Assembly (NCBI GenBank): GCA_050261415.1
Contig: JBLNDG010000073.1
Location: 1 to 15,222 of the forward strand
Length of the DNA stretch: 15,222 nt
Direction: 5' to 3'
Origin: JBLNDG01 sp050261415
GTDB taxonomy: Bacteria; Bacillota; Clostridia; Lutisporales; Lutisporaceae
Of this stretch, positions 1 through 6,628 are shown piece after piece. Numbering within the stretch: position 1 is the first letter of the stretch; each line of letters begins with the position of its first letter. Made by a program: the position numbers and the translations under genes. The notes below the pieces were generated by a model. The model was not told the origin of the DNA, ran no database searches, and was given only the letters and a program-made list of their open reading frames with translations.

Positions 1-10
1 GCAGGGCTGA

Positions 11-160
11 CAAACCATATGGGAGATGCGTGTTGTCAAGGGCGTGACCGGGATGATAGTATTTCCTCAATTCCAGGATGTGGTCTATTCTTTTTTTCCC
101 TACAGTAAATTGACGCTATCCGTACTGGCACTGGTTGTTGACAGCATATTAAAAAATTAA
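11..160 (+). pseudogene. C-terminal remnant of an unidentified, probably membrane-associated protein
   Basis: An open frame runs from just after a TGA at 8-10 to a TAA at 158-160 and encodes about 49 residues. The translation looks protein-like: it begins QTIWEMRVVKGVTGM, has a hydrophobic, aromatic-rich middle (FPQFQDVVYSFFPYSKL) and ends in a hydrophobic stretch, LSVLALVVDSILKN. There is no ribosome binding site or convincing start near its beginning, so it looks like the 3' end of a longer gene entering from the left. The in-frame TGA at codon position 8-10 would interrupt that gene (TGG to TGA would restore QGWQT). I do not recognise the family. The -35 box of the gpmI promoter lies inside its last codons. 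It may equally be a chance open frame. Confidence 0.4.
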
Positions 161-166
161 TATAAT
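138..166 (+). promoter_or_regulatory. Consensus sigma-A promoter for the gpmI leader
   Basis: TTGACA at 138-143, a 17-nt spacer, and TATAAT at 161-166 match the housekeeping consensus exactly. Transcription would start near 173, giving an untranslated leader of about 210 nt before the gpmI ATG at 385. The -35 box overlaps the last codons of the upstream open frame. Confidence 0.8.
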
Positions 167-182
167 TACCGTAAGTTAAAAT

Positions 183-356
183 ATATGTTGTGAAAAAGAT
201 TTATCATTACAAAAGCAGTAGAAGCGTCTGCTTTTTACTATCATTAATGTACTTTTCACAACATATGAATCAAGGAAAATATTTCGCACATTATGAATTC
301 AATATAAATTGTAAAGTGCGAAATCTATAGTACCGGGTAGTCAGAAACTGTCCCGG
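183..356 (+). promoter_or_regulatory. Structured 5' leader upstream of gpmI (nested hairpins)
   Basis: Three consecutive inverted repeats fill the leader. The first is a perfect 14-bp stem (183-196 with 253-266, arm ATATGTTGTGAAAA) enclosing a second 8-bp stem (211-218 with 228-235, AAAAGCAG/CTGCTTTT). The next is a perfect 9-bp stem (281-289 with 316-324, ATTTCGCAC/GTGCGAAAT). The last is CCGGG (333-337) with CCCGG (352-356), with an inner AGT/ACT pairing. None is followed by a proper T-run, so these are not simple terminators. It could be a cis-regulatory leader, a small RNA, or a miniature inverted-repeat element inserted between promoter and gene. I recognise no known riboswitch class. 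Confidence 0.45.
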
Positions 357-384
357 CATAAGGGAAAAGGACGGAGTGAATTAA

Positions 385-1959
385 ATGAATAAAAGACCGG
401 TCGTGTTTGTTTTTATGGATGGGTTAGGGGTAAATGAGTGTGTATAAGGCAATGCAGTAAAGGCTGCAAGCACGCCCACTCTTGACATGCTTATGAGCCA
501 TAGCCCCTATACTGTAATAAAGGCCCATGGCACAGCTGTTGGCCTGCCGTCTGATGAAGACATGGGCAATTCTGAGGTTGGACATAATGCTTTGGGCTGC
601 GGACAGGTATACAGCCAGGGGGCCAAGTTGGTAAACGAATCAATAGAAAACGGAAAGATGTACAGCTCAGATACATGGCGCAAGGTAGCGGGGAATTGTG
701 CGGATAAAGGCACTGTACTGCATTTTATAGGCCTTCTGTCTGATGGCAATGTACACTCAAATATAGCACACCTGATATCAATGATTACCAGGGCCAAAAA
801 GGATAATGTAAGAAGAGTACGGGTGCATGTGCTTCTTGACGGAAGGGATGTATTGGCTACATCAGCGCTGGAGTATGTGGACCAGCTTGAGAAAGTATTA
901 GCGGAGCTTAATGACGAAAGCTTTGACGGAAGGATAGCAAGCGGCGGCGGCAGGATGAAGATTACCATGGACCGGTATGAAGCAAATTGGGATATGGTGC
1001 GGCTTGGATGGGATACCCATGTATTGGGCAAAGGCAGGCAGTTCGCTTCTGCCAGTGAGGCAATATCTGCCTACAGAGAGGAACTTCCCGGAGTTATTGA
1101 CCAGGACCTTCCGCCTTTCGTCATAGCGGAAAAAGGCAACCCGGTTGGCACAATAAATGATGGGGACAGTGTTGTTCTATTCAATTTCAGAGGCGACAGG
1201 GCGATTGAAATAAGCATGGCCTTTGATTATGAAGCCTTCGACAAGTTTGAAAGAGGCCCCCGCCCTAAGGTTGTGTTCTGCGGGATGCTGCAGTATGATG
1301 GAGATTTGAAGCTGCCTGAGAACTTTCTGGTAGCACCTCCGGATATAAAAAATACACTGTCGGAGCATTTGGTCAAGCACAATATCAGGCAGTACGCCGT
1401 TTCTGAAACCCAGAAATACGGGCATGTGACATATTTCTGGAACGGCAACAGAAGTGAGAAATTCAATGAAGAGCTTGAGGTCTTTGAGGAAGTGCCCTCG
1501 GATAGGGTATCTTTCGATGAGCGGCCTTGGATGAAGGCTGCGGAAGTGACCGACAAGCTTATTGATGCCTTGAAATCAGGCAAATATGACTTCCTGAGGG
1601 CAAATTACCCCAATGGTGATATGGTCGGGCATACAGGCAGTTTCAATGCTACTAAAATAGCAGTTGAAACTGTTGATCTGTGCCTTGCGAGAGTCATAAA
1701 AGCTGCAGATGATGCCAAAGCCATACTTGTTATTACGGCTGATCATGGCAATGCGGATGAAATGCTTGAAAAAGCAAAGGATGGTGCAGCCAAGGCAAAG
1801 ACGAGCCATACACTTAATCCGGTTCCATTCATAATATATGATGCAGCACAGAACCACGAAATAAAGCCGGGAAGCTTCGGATTGGCCAATGTAGCGGCAA
1901 CAATCACGACTCTCCTGGGTATCAGCTATCCTGAGTGCTGGGAAGAAAGCATGATATAG
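385..1959 (+). pseudogene. gpmI: 2,3-bisphosphoglycerate-independent phosphoglycerate mutase, interrupted by an in-frame TAA
   Basis: Cofactor-independent phosphoglycerate mutase interconverts 3- and 2-phosphoglycerate in glycolysis through a phosphoserine intermediate with two metal ions. Reading from the ATG at 385 (good Shine-Dalgarno GGAG at 373-376) gives 524 codons, the normal family length of about 510. However, codon 21 (445-447) is TAA; the frame then continues unbroken to 1959. Visible catalytic residues are Asp12 (MDGLG), Ser63 (MGNSEVGH), the DMVGH pair of metal ligands, the ADHGN Asp-His pair and the KTSHT His. An internal restart at 487 would give 490 residues but loses metal ligand Asp12 and has no ribosome binding site. 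The choices are a recent pseudogene, stop readthrough or a sequence error (GAA to TAA is one base). The central domain reads SGGGRMKITMDRYEANW rather than the common RYYAMDRDKRW, which I take as a clostridial variant. Confidence 0.85.
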
Positions 1960-2076
1960 CCTGGCACTTATTTCCTACTCCTACTCTCACGCTTTGCCGC
2001 CTTCCTGCCACGAAATTGTCCTCGGTAATAAATCCTACTACCCGATTCGTTGTAGGACATTTAAACACGTCAAATG

Positions 2077-2105
2077 AAAAAGCACTCTATATGGAGTGCC
2101 TTTTC
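2077..2105. terminator. Bidirectional rho-independent terminator
   Basis: GCACTC at 2082-2087 pairs with GAGTGC at 2094-2099 around a 6-nt loop. It is flanked by AAAA on the left and CTTTT on the right, so it can serve gpmI on the plus strand and the converging cassette on the minus strand. Confidence 0.7.
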
Positions 2106-2168
2106 TCATTCAAATATCATCTAGTACATATCGTCATCTTATATTAAAAATTAGAGGACTATTTGTTG

Positions 2169-2525
2169 CTAGCAAACAGCTTTTTCTATGCTCACCAGCG
2201 TTCTCAATGCTTTCTCGGCATCATCCCTTGTAATGTTCTCACATTTATATCTTGCTCTCATGCTTTCAATATATAATGCCAAATATATTTTGCTTATTGG
2301 TCTTAGACTTTTTGTTGATAGAATTTGCAGCTTTCTGTCATAATGGTCTATACTATCATAATTTTTGCAGCCATCCAATTCCATTTCAATTAAATGAACA
2401 GCACAATAAAAAACAATAGTTATAACCCAATCATAATGTTTAGTACTCGTTAGATCAAATGTAGATGTTTTTAATAAAGCCTTGTTGGATTTGTATTGAT
2501 TATCATGATCAACTTTCTTAGGCAT
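2169..2525 (-). CDS. HEPN-like small helical protein, last gene of the minus-strand cassette
   Basis: A 118-residue, predicted all-helical protein. The segment HYDWVITIVFYCAVHLIEMEL (residues 30-50) resembles the first helices of small HEPN-type proteins, in which a 'W..t..FY.A.H..e' pattern recurs. ESMRARYKC (87-95) resembles the R-x-x-RY stretch near their C terminus. HEPN proteins are often RNases or partners of nucleotidyltransferases in toxin-antitoxin and defence systems. The canonical R-x4-6-H RNase motif is not evident here, so activity is uncertain. Start choice: ATG at 2525 preceded by AAGAGGA on the minus strand. That Shine-Dalgarno overlaps the stop codon of the preceding gene (12-nt gap), which indicates translational coupling. 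The family call rests on pattern memory only. Confidence 0.6.
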   Translation of the reverse strand: MPKKVDHDNQYKSNKALLKTSTFDLTSTKHYDWVITIVFYCAVHLIEMELDGCKNYDSIDHYDRKLQILSTKSLRPISKIYLALYIESMRARYKCENITRDDAEKALRTLVSIEKAVC

Positions 2526-2537
2526 ATCATATTCCTC

Positions 2538-3113
2538 TTAATATAACGATTTTGTATTTTCCGGAAGATTATCACTGCATACTTCATTCACACCGTAAAC
2601 CATAAATTCGCATAAAGCATCGTTATTAATATCTAAATAGTTCATATAGATATCGGAATACTCAACAATGAGATCGAAAGTTGGTTTTTCAACAATAACC
2701 CAAACATGCTCAATCCCATTCTTATTAAAGAAATGGATAGCTTTTGTTTCCTTGTTCTCTCTAATTTTAATAGCCAGTTCTTTCTGCCAATTTAAAAGAC
2801 TTTGCATGGAATCAATACTCCTCATTATCATTTTAAATCTGGCAAAAGATACATTATTTACATCCCTATTCCAGTCAATTACAACTCTTGTTGCATTATG
2901 TAGATATTCGCCATCCTCTAATGACGATTTTACCACAGATTTATACAGTTGCTGACTTAGCTGCTGTAGTTGTTGTGGTGTAACATCACCAATCTGAGTA
3001 CTCAATATATGTTGTGCACTAATTACCTCACTTGGAATTGAGGAATAAGCTCCTATGAATGTATCAGTTGCTTGTTTAAATATATTCATATTATTGCCAA
3101 CTAATGCCTTCAT
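2538..3113 (-). CDS. Conserved-looking protein of unknown function (middle gene of cassette)
   Basis: I do not recognise this 191-residue protein. The N-terminal half (to about residue 125) is mostly predicted helix with a Gln-rich stretch, TPQQLQQLSQQLYKS. The C-terminal third looks alpha/beta: strand EHVWVIVEKP, helix FDLIVEYSDIYMNYLD, strand ALCEFMVYGVNEV. The start is set at the ATG at 3113 because it follows a strong GGGGGTGAGG on the minus strand. A longer frame from 3227 would overlap the upstream gene in another frame and has no ribosome binding site. The gene lies 43 nt after the DUF3467-like gene and 12 nt before the HEPN-like gene, so all three are probably one transcript. Low GC compared with gpmI suggests acquisition, but this was judged by eye. 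Confidence 0.7.
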   Translation of the reverse strand: MKALVGNNMNIFKQATDTFIGAYSSIPSEVISAQHILSTQIGDVTPQQLQQLSQQLYKSVVKSSLEDGEYLHNATRVVIDWNRDVNNVSFARFKMIMRSIDSMQSLLNWQKELAIKIRENKETKAIHFFNKNGIEHVWVIVEKPTFDLIVEYSDIYMNYLDINNDALCEFMVYGVNEVCSDNLPENTKSLY

Positions 3114-3156
3114 AATCCTCACCCCCTTGCAAATTTGCCATAATTCAGATGAAATC

Positions 3157-3432
3157 TTATTTAGTAGCTTCTTGTTTGCCCTCTTTATTACTTCCAAACC
3201 CAATATCGGTATCGAATTGCTTTTCATACTCTATTGCTGTTTGGAATAACGTTACAATAAATTTCGTAAAAATCTTAGTAGGTATTGCGACTTTTGATAC
3301 AACGTTAATCTGATCCTCTCCTGGTAATTGGTATCCAAAGTCAATGTTGAACTCTGTTTCTGTGTAGCTTGTCCTAAAAGTATTAGCATACTTTGGATCT
3401 TCAATACTTGTACTCGGCTTGTTACTTTTCAT
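3157..3432 (-). CDS. DUF3467-like protein, first gene of the cassette
   Basis: A 91-residue protein. Residues about 15-75 (YANTFRTSYTETEFNIDFGY, then VVSKVAIPTKIFTKFIVTLF, then EYEKQFD) match the layout of DUF3467. In that family a 'YaN...is....EF.lDF' opening is followed by a strand and a helix ending in a 'YE..fG'-like segment. The function of DUF3467 is not known to me. The ATG at 3432 follows AAAGGGG with an 8-nt spacing on the minus strand. It is the first gene after the candidate promoter at 3536-3562. The acidic N terminus and Lys/Glu-rich C terminus look disordered. Confidence 0.65.
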   Translation of the reverse strand: MKSNKPSTSIEDPKYANTFRTSYTETEFNIDFGYQLPGEDQINVVSKVAIPTKIFTKFIVTLFQTAIEYEKQFDTDIGFGSNKEGKQEATK

Positions 3433-3535
3433 GGTTATACCCCTTTACAGATAAAATCGAATTAATTACTATATAAAAAGAGATGAATACTTGAATAATG
3501 AAAAAGAGTTTGCCCGAATCAAACTATATTTATAT

Positions 3536-3562
3536 ATTATAGCATAATTTACCATGTGTAAA
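3536..3562 (-). promoter_or_regulatory. Candidate promoter of the minus-strand cassette
   Basis: On the minus strand TTTACA (3562-3557) and TATAAT (3541-3536) are separated by 15 nt, which is short, so this is moderate support only. Immediately upstream (3571-3579 with 3597-3605) lies a 9-bp inverted repeat, ATGTGGTAT/ATACCACAT, which could be an operator. A related ACCATGTG sits at 3551-3558 inside the promoter. Confidence 0.4.
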
Positions 3563-3605
3563 GCCGCTACATGTGGTATGCATTTTTCAAACTGCTATAC
3601 CACAT

Positions 3606-3965
3606 ATTGAGATTTAACAATTAGCTCTTGTGGTTTTTTGATCTTTTATTTACATAATGCAATTTTCTTGTATGTTTTTATGAAAAAAGGTGCAAGAAAA
3701 CCATTACTTTCATTAATAAATGCAAAGTTTTAACTCTGTTTTAACAATTTGTTATATAATCTTCATCAAAATACATTTCAAAGGTAAATTTCCATAAAAA
3801 ACCGGCCAGTAGTATAAACATCCTACTCAGCATTAAAAGTGTCTCAAATTTCATACAAGTCTCATATACCCCCTGTTTTTAATATAAATCAGTATGGGGT
3901 CTGCCTACCGATTCTCATCTCCATATATAAGTGCCAAGTTTATTTTGTCCGGCATTTATTATCTC
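3606..3965. other. AT-rich non-coding stretch
   Basis: I find no protein-like frame here. It holds an imperfect inverted repeat (TTTTCTTG with CAAGAAAA near 3664-3700). It also holds a weak ACCCC (3868-3872)/GGGGT (3896-3900) stem with an inner CTG/CAG pairing, which could help terminate the minus-strand membrane-protein gene that ends at 3966. Otherwise I see nothing. Confidence 0.5.
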
Positions 3966-4451
3966 CTAGAGAGGCTTTGCATTCCTTAACTTGAATATAT
4001 AAACGGGACCCATAAAGAACAGTATAACACTTAATACTGTCATTAATACAGCCTGCTCACCCATATACCTTTTAAAGAAGTTGAAAAGCACAATAATAAA
4101 AAATACTGAGAGTGCCAGATTCAGCAGAAGCTGAAGAGGATTTCCCAGAAAGGGTATGATTCCTGCTATTTTCCCGGCAATTCCGACTGCTATAGGTAAC
4201 AGAGGCAAAACCAGTTCCGGCATTGGTACGGTATATGTTCCTATTTTAATTTCCCGGAGAATCTTTCCGACTATGTATAGCTGGAGTATTGGAATAAATG
4301 CAAACCACTCATTTCCTGTGTTTTCAGTTTTGGACAAGCCGTAAAGGCCGACGGCCGCCAATAAATAAAGACCTATTGCAATGATTAGAAACAAAATAGA
4401 AATAAAACCACCCATCAAAAATAATAATGTCAGATTATCCACTAATATCAT
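3966..4451 (-). CDS. Small multi-spanning membrane protein of unknown function
   Basis: A 161-residue protein with about four hydrophobic segments: residues about 8-38, an amphipathic middle with a short segment near 80-100, 105-128, and 134-152. The motif LYGLSKTENTGNEWFAFIPILQLYIVGKI is typical of a widespread family of Firmicute inner-membrane proteins (a 'W.afiPi.nly..gki' pattern). No function is known to me. The ATG at 4451 abuts a GGAAAGG Shine-Dalgarno with almost no spacing. A GTG at 4442 (fourth codon) has a better 9-nt spacing and may be the true start. A perfect palindrome lies 25 nt upstream. It is transcribed divergently from the marR operon. Confidence 0.65.
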   Translation of the reverse strand: MILVDNLTLLFLMGGFISILFLIIAIGLYLLAAVGLYGLSKTENTGNEWFAFIPILQLYIVGKILREIKIGTYTVPMPELVLPLLPIAVGIAGKIAGIIPFLGNPLQLLLNLALSVFFIIVLFNFFKRYMGEQAVLMTVLSVILFFMGPVYIFKLRNAKPL

Positions 4452-4475
4452 CCTTTCCGTATTTAATTGAATATT

Positions 4476-4491
4476 GAAATTATATAATTTC
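4476..4491. promoter_or_regulatory. 16-bp perfect palindrome upstream of the membrane-protein gene
   Basis: GAAATTATATAATTTC is a perfect palindrome 25 bp upstream of the minus-strand start at 4451. It contains TATAAT-like sequence in both directions, so it could be an operator over a -10 element. I see no convincing -35. In such AT-rich DNA chance is possible. Confidence 0.35.
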
Positions 4492-4592
4492 CCATATAAT
4501 TACTATATTTACCTAATTATGTATATGAATAGATTCTACAAAAGATGCGCAATTTCCTTTTTTTTCTATTAAAAATTCATTTAAAAAACCTA

Positions 4593-4621
4593 TTGACATT
4601 TTGGCTGATGCGTAATATATT
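4593..4621 (+). promoter_or_regulatory. Sigma-A promoter of the marR-flavoprotein operon
   Basis: TTGACA at 4593-4598, a 17-nt spacer and TATATT at 4616-4621. The -10 box lies inside the first MarR operator palindrome, so repressor binding would block RNA polymerase. Confidence 0.75.
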
Positions 4622-4643
4622 ACATATACAGGTAACATATTAC
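4612..4643. promoter_or_regulatory. Tandem MarR operators
   Basis: GTAATATATTAC (4612-4623) is a perfect 12-bp palindrome and GTAACATATTAC (4632-4643) is a near copy with one base changed. Their centres are 20 bp apart, about two helical turns, so two dimers could bind the same face. The first covers the -10 box. An identical perfect copy occurs at 5703-5714 before the second marR. Confidence 0.7.
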
Positions 4644-4679
4644 GTATTAAAAAAGATATTAAAAGGCGGGATATACAAA

Positions 4680-5132
4680 ATGGATGCTATAGATAAACAG
4701 AAATTCATATTCGGAAGCTTGTTCCTTATTGCAAACAAGCTGCAGGTCATAGGGGATAAGTACCTGGGCAAGGCTGGGATAACAACAAAACAATGGTTTT
4801 TAACAGTGATGATTTCCCAGTTCCGTGAAACCCCTCCAACCCTTAGCGAGGTGGCAGAACTTATGGGTAGCTCCCGGCAGAATGTGAAGCAGCTTGCCCT
4901 GAAGCTCGAAGAAAAAGAGTATTTGAAGATTGAAAAGGATGAAAGGGATGCCAGAGCTTTGAGGCTTAAACTGACGGAGAAAAGCCGGGTGTTCTGGGAA
5001 GGGCGTCAGGACCAGGATGACCGGTTCATAAAGGATCTCTTTGCTGATTTCAGCAGTGAGGAGATTGATAAAGTATGCAGCAGCTTTAACAAGCTGTTTG
5101 ACAAAATAGAGAAAATAGGAAAGTCACTATAA
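4680..5132 (+). CDS. MarR-family transcriptional regulator, probable autorepressor
   Basis: A 150-residue winged-helix regulator of normal MarR length. Helix-turn-helix: residues about 53-77 (PTLSEVAELMGSSRQNVKQL). Wing: about 84-100, with the family's D-x-R element in ERDARALRLKLTEK. The dimerisation helices are the N-terminal 6-30 and C-terminal 105-148. The start at 4680 follows AAGGCGGG with about 9 nt spacing; longer upstream frames extend into the promoter and are rejected. It is the first gene of the flavoprotein operon. The tandem palindromes over its promoter suggest it represses itself and the downstream flavodoxin. The ligand is unknown; a quinone, phenolic or oxidant signal would suit the redox context. 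Confidence 0.9.
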   Translation: MDAIDKQKFIFGSLFLIANKLQVIGDKYLGKAGITTKQWFLTVMISQFRETPPTLSEVAELMGSSRQNVKQLALKLEEKEYLKIEKDERDARALRLKLTEKSRVFWEGRQDQDDRFIKDLFADFSSEEIDKVCSSFNKLFDKIEKIGKSL

Positions 5133-5152
5133 TAATAATTGGGGGTACGAAA

Positions 5153-5683
5153 ATGAATACATTGGTAATATATGCGACAAAGCATGGTTCAACAAGAAAG
5201 TGCGCTTCAATGCTTTCAAAGAAGCTTGAAGGAAAAGTTGACCTGCATGATATCAAGGCGGGGAAAGCCCCGGACTTGGAGCAATACGATAAAGTGGTTA
5301 TAGGCGGTTCAATCTATGCAGGAAGAATTCAAAAGGAAATAACTGAATTCTGCTCACAAAATCTTGATGCCTTGAAAAACAAGAAACTTGGCTTGTTTAT
5401 ATGCTGTATGCTCAAGGATAATGCCGTATTGCAATTAAAAAGCTCTTACCCCGAAGAACTGATGAGCAGGGCAATTGCAAGCGGAAGCTTCGGCGGAGAG
5501 ATGAATTTCAGCGATATGAGCTTCGGGGAAAGGCTTATAACCAAGTTGGTTTCCAAAACGATGGCTAAGAATGATCCGAACTCTGCCGGTATGAATATGA
5601 AAAAAGGAATATCTGTGTTATCAGGAGAGACAATTGATAAATTTGCAAAGACTATGAACAATGCATATGAAGGTATATTATAG
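5153..5683 (+). CDS. Flavodoxin-domain protein (HemG-like)
   Basis: A 176-residue cytosolic flavodoxin-fold protein that should bind FMN. The phosphate-binding loop is TKHGSTRK (residues 9-16), directly after the first strand LVIYA. VVIGGSIYAGRIQKEI (about 49-64) is the second FMN-loop region, and LGLFICC is the next core strand. The sequence resembles the flavodoxin family that includes menaquinone-dependent protoporphyrinogen oxidase HemG, but no haem genes are nearby, so general electron transfer or quinone/FMN reduction is more likely. It starts 20 nt after marR, behind GGGGGTA, so it is co-transcribed. A MarR operator follows its stop codon. Confidence 0.85.
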   Translation: MNTLVIYATKHGSTRKCASMLSKKLEGKVDLHDIKAGKAPDLEQYDKVVIGGSIYAGRIQKEITEFCSQNLDALKNKKLGLFICCMLKDNAVLQLKSSYPEELMSRAIASGSFGGEMNFSDMSFGERLITKLVSKTMAKNDPNSAGMNMKKGISVLSGETIDKFAKTMNNAYEGIL

Positions 5684-5702
5684 TATTTTTTTAAAGGAAT
5701 AG

Positions 5703-5714
5703 GTAATATATTAC
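5703..5714. promoter_or_regulatory. Third MarR operator copy, before the second marR
   Basis: GTAATATATTAC is identical to the perfect palindrome at 4612-4623 and lies 32 bp upstream of the decayed second marR ATG. It suggests that the operator-plus-marR unit was duplicated. I find no convincing -35/-10 pair around it. Confidence 0.6.
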
Positions 5715-5745
5715 TCAAATAGGCAGCGGATTAGAGGGTGACTTA

Positions 5746-6194
5746 ATGGATAATTTAGACAAACAAAAACTTATATTTGGTAAGCTGGTTTCGTTATCGA
5801 ATAAATTTTAAACCGTAGGAGATCAGGTGTTTTCCGGTGAGATGACGATACGGCAGTGGCTTTTCATTGTAGCAGTTGCACAATTTGGGGATGCTGCCCC
5901 CACTCTCCGTGAGGTGGCGGAGCTTATTGGCAGCTCTCGCCAGAATGCAAAGCAGTTTGCCTTGAAGTTGCACAGAAAGGGCTATTTGAGCATAGAGAAG
6001 GATGATAAGGATATGCGTGCAATCCGCCTCCACCTTACGGAAAATGTTATTCCTTATGGAATAAGCAGCGGGTTGGGGTTAAGCATTTCCTCGAAAAGCT
6101 TTTTACGGACTTAAACAGGGATGAGATTGACACATTGTACTGCTGCTTGAATAAGCTTTATGCAGGTATCTTGAGGATGAAAAGAACATTATAA
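5746..6194 (+). pseudogene. Second marR copy, broken by a nonsense codon and a frameshift
   Basis: The reading frame from ATG 5746 (behind GAGGGTG) is a clear paralogue of the marR at 4680: MDNLDKQKLIFGKL against MDAIDKQKFIFGSL, and ELIGSSRQNAKQFALKL against ELMGSSRQNVKQLALKL. Codon 22 (5809-5811) is TAA where the first copy has CAG (Gln). A frameshift around 6041-6053 moves the C-terminal part, KHFLEKLFTDLNRDEIDTLY, into another frame that ends with TAA at 6192-6194. The longest surviving open piece is 5827-6114, which keeps the helix-turn-helix but loses the N- and C-terminal dimerisation helices. It is therefore probably inactive. It sits in the middle of an otherwise intact operon. Confidence 0.85.
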
Positions 6195-6215
6195 AATTGT
6201 GAAAGGAAGTTTGAA

Positions 6216-6611
6216 ATGAAATTATTATTAAAAATCGTGGTGTCGGTACTTGTAATATTTGTACTGGTTGCAGGAGGCGGAATGTTTTATATCAGCAGAG
6301 GGCTTGAGGCTGGGAGCAAGGTCGAGATAAACGATGTGAGCCTGTCGGACATTAAAGATGGGGTGTACAACGGGGGTTTCAAGGCAGGAAGATGGACAAA
6401 TGAAGTGGCAGTGACGGTTAAAGACCATAAAATCACTGATATACAGGTAACAAAGAATGTCATGTTCCCAATGCCGGAGGCTACAAAGGATCTTATCAGC
6501 AAGGTCGTTGATAAGCAAAGCACCAAGGTGGATATTGTTTCCGGATCAACTGTAACCAGCAAAGCATATTTGAAGTCGATAGAAAATGCATTGAGCAAAG
6601 GATCAAGATAA
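6216..6611 (+). CDS. Membrane-anchored FMN-binding domain protein
   Basis: A 131-residue protein with an N-terminal signal anchor (residues about 4-26, LLLKIVVSVLVIFVLVAGGG) and an FMN-binding domain (FMN_bind type, as in RnfG/NqrC) facing outside. Features are DGVYNGGF (48-55), a strand pair EVAVTVKDHKITDIQV, and DIVSGST (106-112). The latter resembles the flavinylation motif (D..SGAT) in which ApbE attaches FMN through a phosphoester to Thr; here Thr112 is the candidate and Ser replaces the usual Ala. No apbE is in the window. RBS AAAGGAAG. It lies in the flavoprotein operon, which implies electrons are passed to an extracytoplasmic flavin. Confidence 0.85.
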   Translation: MKLLLKIVVSVLVIFVLVAGGGMFYISRGLEAGSKVEINDVSLSDIKDGVYNGGFKAGRWTNEVAVTVKDHKITDIQVTKNVMFPMPEATKDLISKVVDKQSTKVDIVSGSTVTSKAYLKSIENALSKGSR

Positions 6612-6628
6612 GGAAAAGGAGTGTTATT

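Noticed and set aside
1..100. Possible c-di-GMP-I riboswitch (CAAACCAT and GGGAGATGCG)
   Set aside because: Only scattered similarity; the tetraloop-receptor and second stem are not present, and the DNA reads as a protein-like frame.
189..261. TTGTGAA and TTCACAA as a Rex operator
   Set aside because: The half-sites resemble Rex sites but are about 60 nt apart; a Rex operator needs them within one 18-20 bp site. They are better explained as a hairpin stem.
1935..2147. Open frame of 70 codons after gpmI
   Set aside because: It overlaps the end of gpmI in another frame, has no ribosome binding site, runs through the terminator and has no protein-like pattern.
3114..3227. N-terminal extension of the 191-residue cassette protein
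   Set aside because: It overlaps the DUF3467-like gene in a different frame and lacks a Shine-Dalgarno, whereas the ATG at 3113 has an excellent one.
4545..4679. N-terminal extension of the first MarR
   Set aside because: It would translate the promoter and operators; the ATG at 4680 aligns with the start of the paralogue at 5746.
6228..6598. Antisense open frames across the FMN-binding gene and other genes
   Set aside because: They are shadows of well-supported genes on the other strand, without ribosome binding sites.
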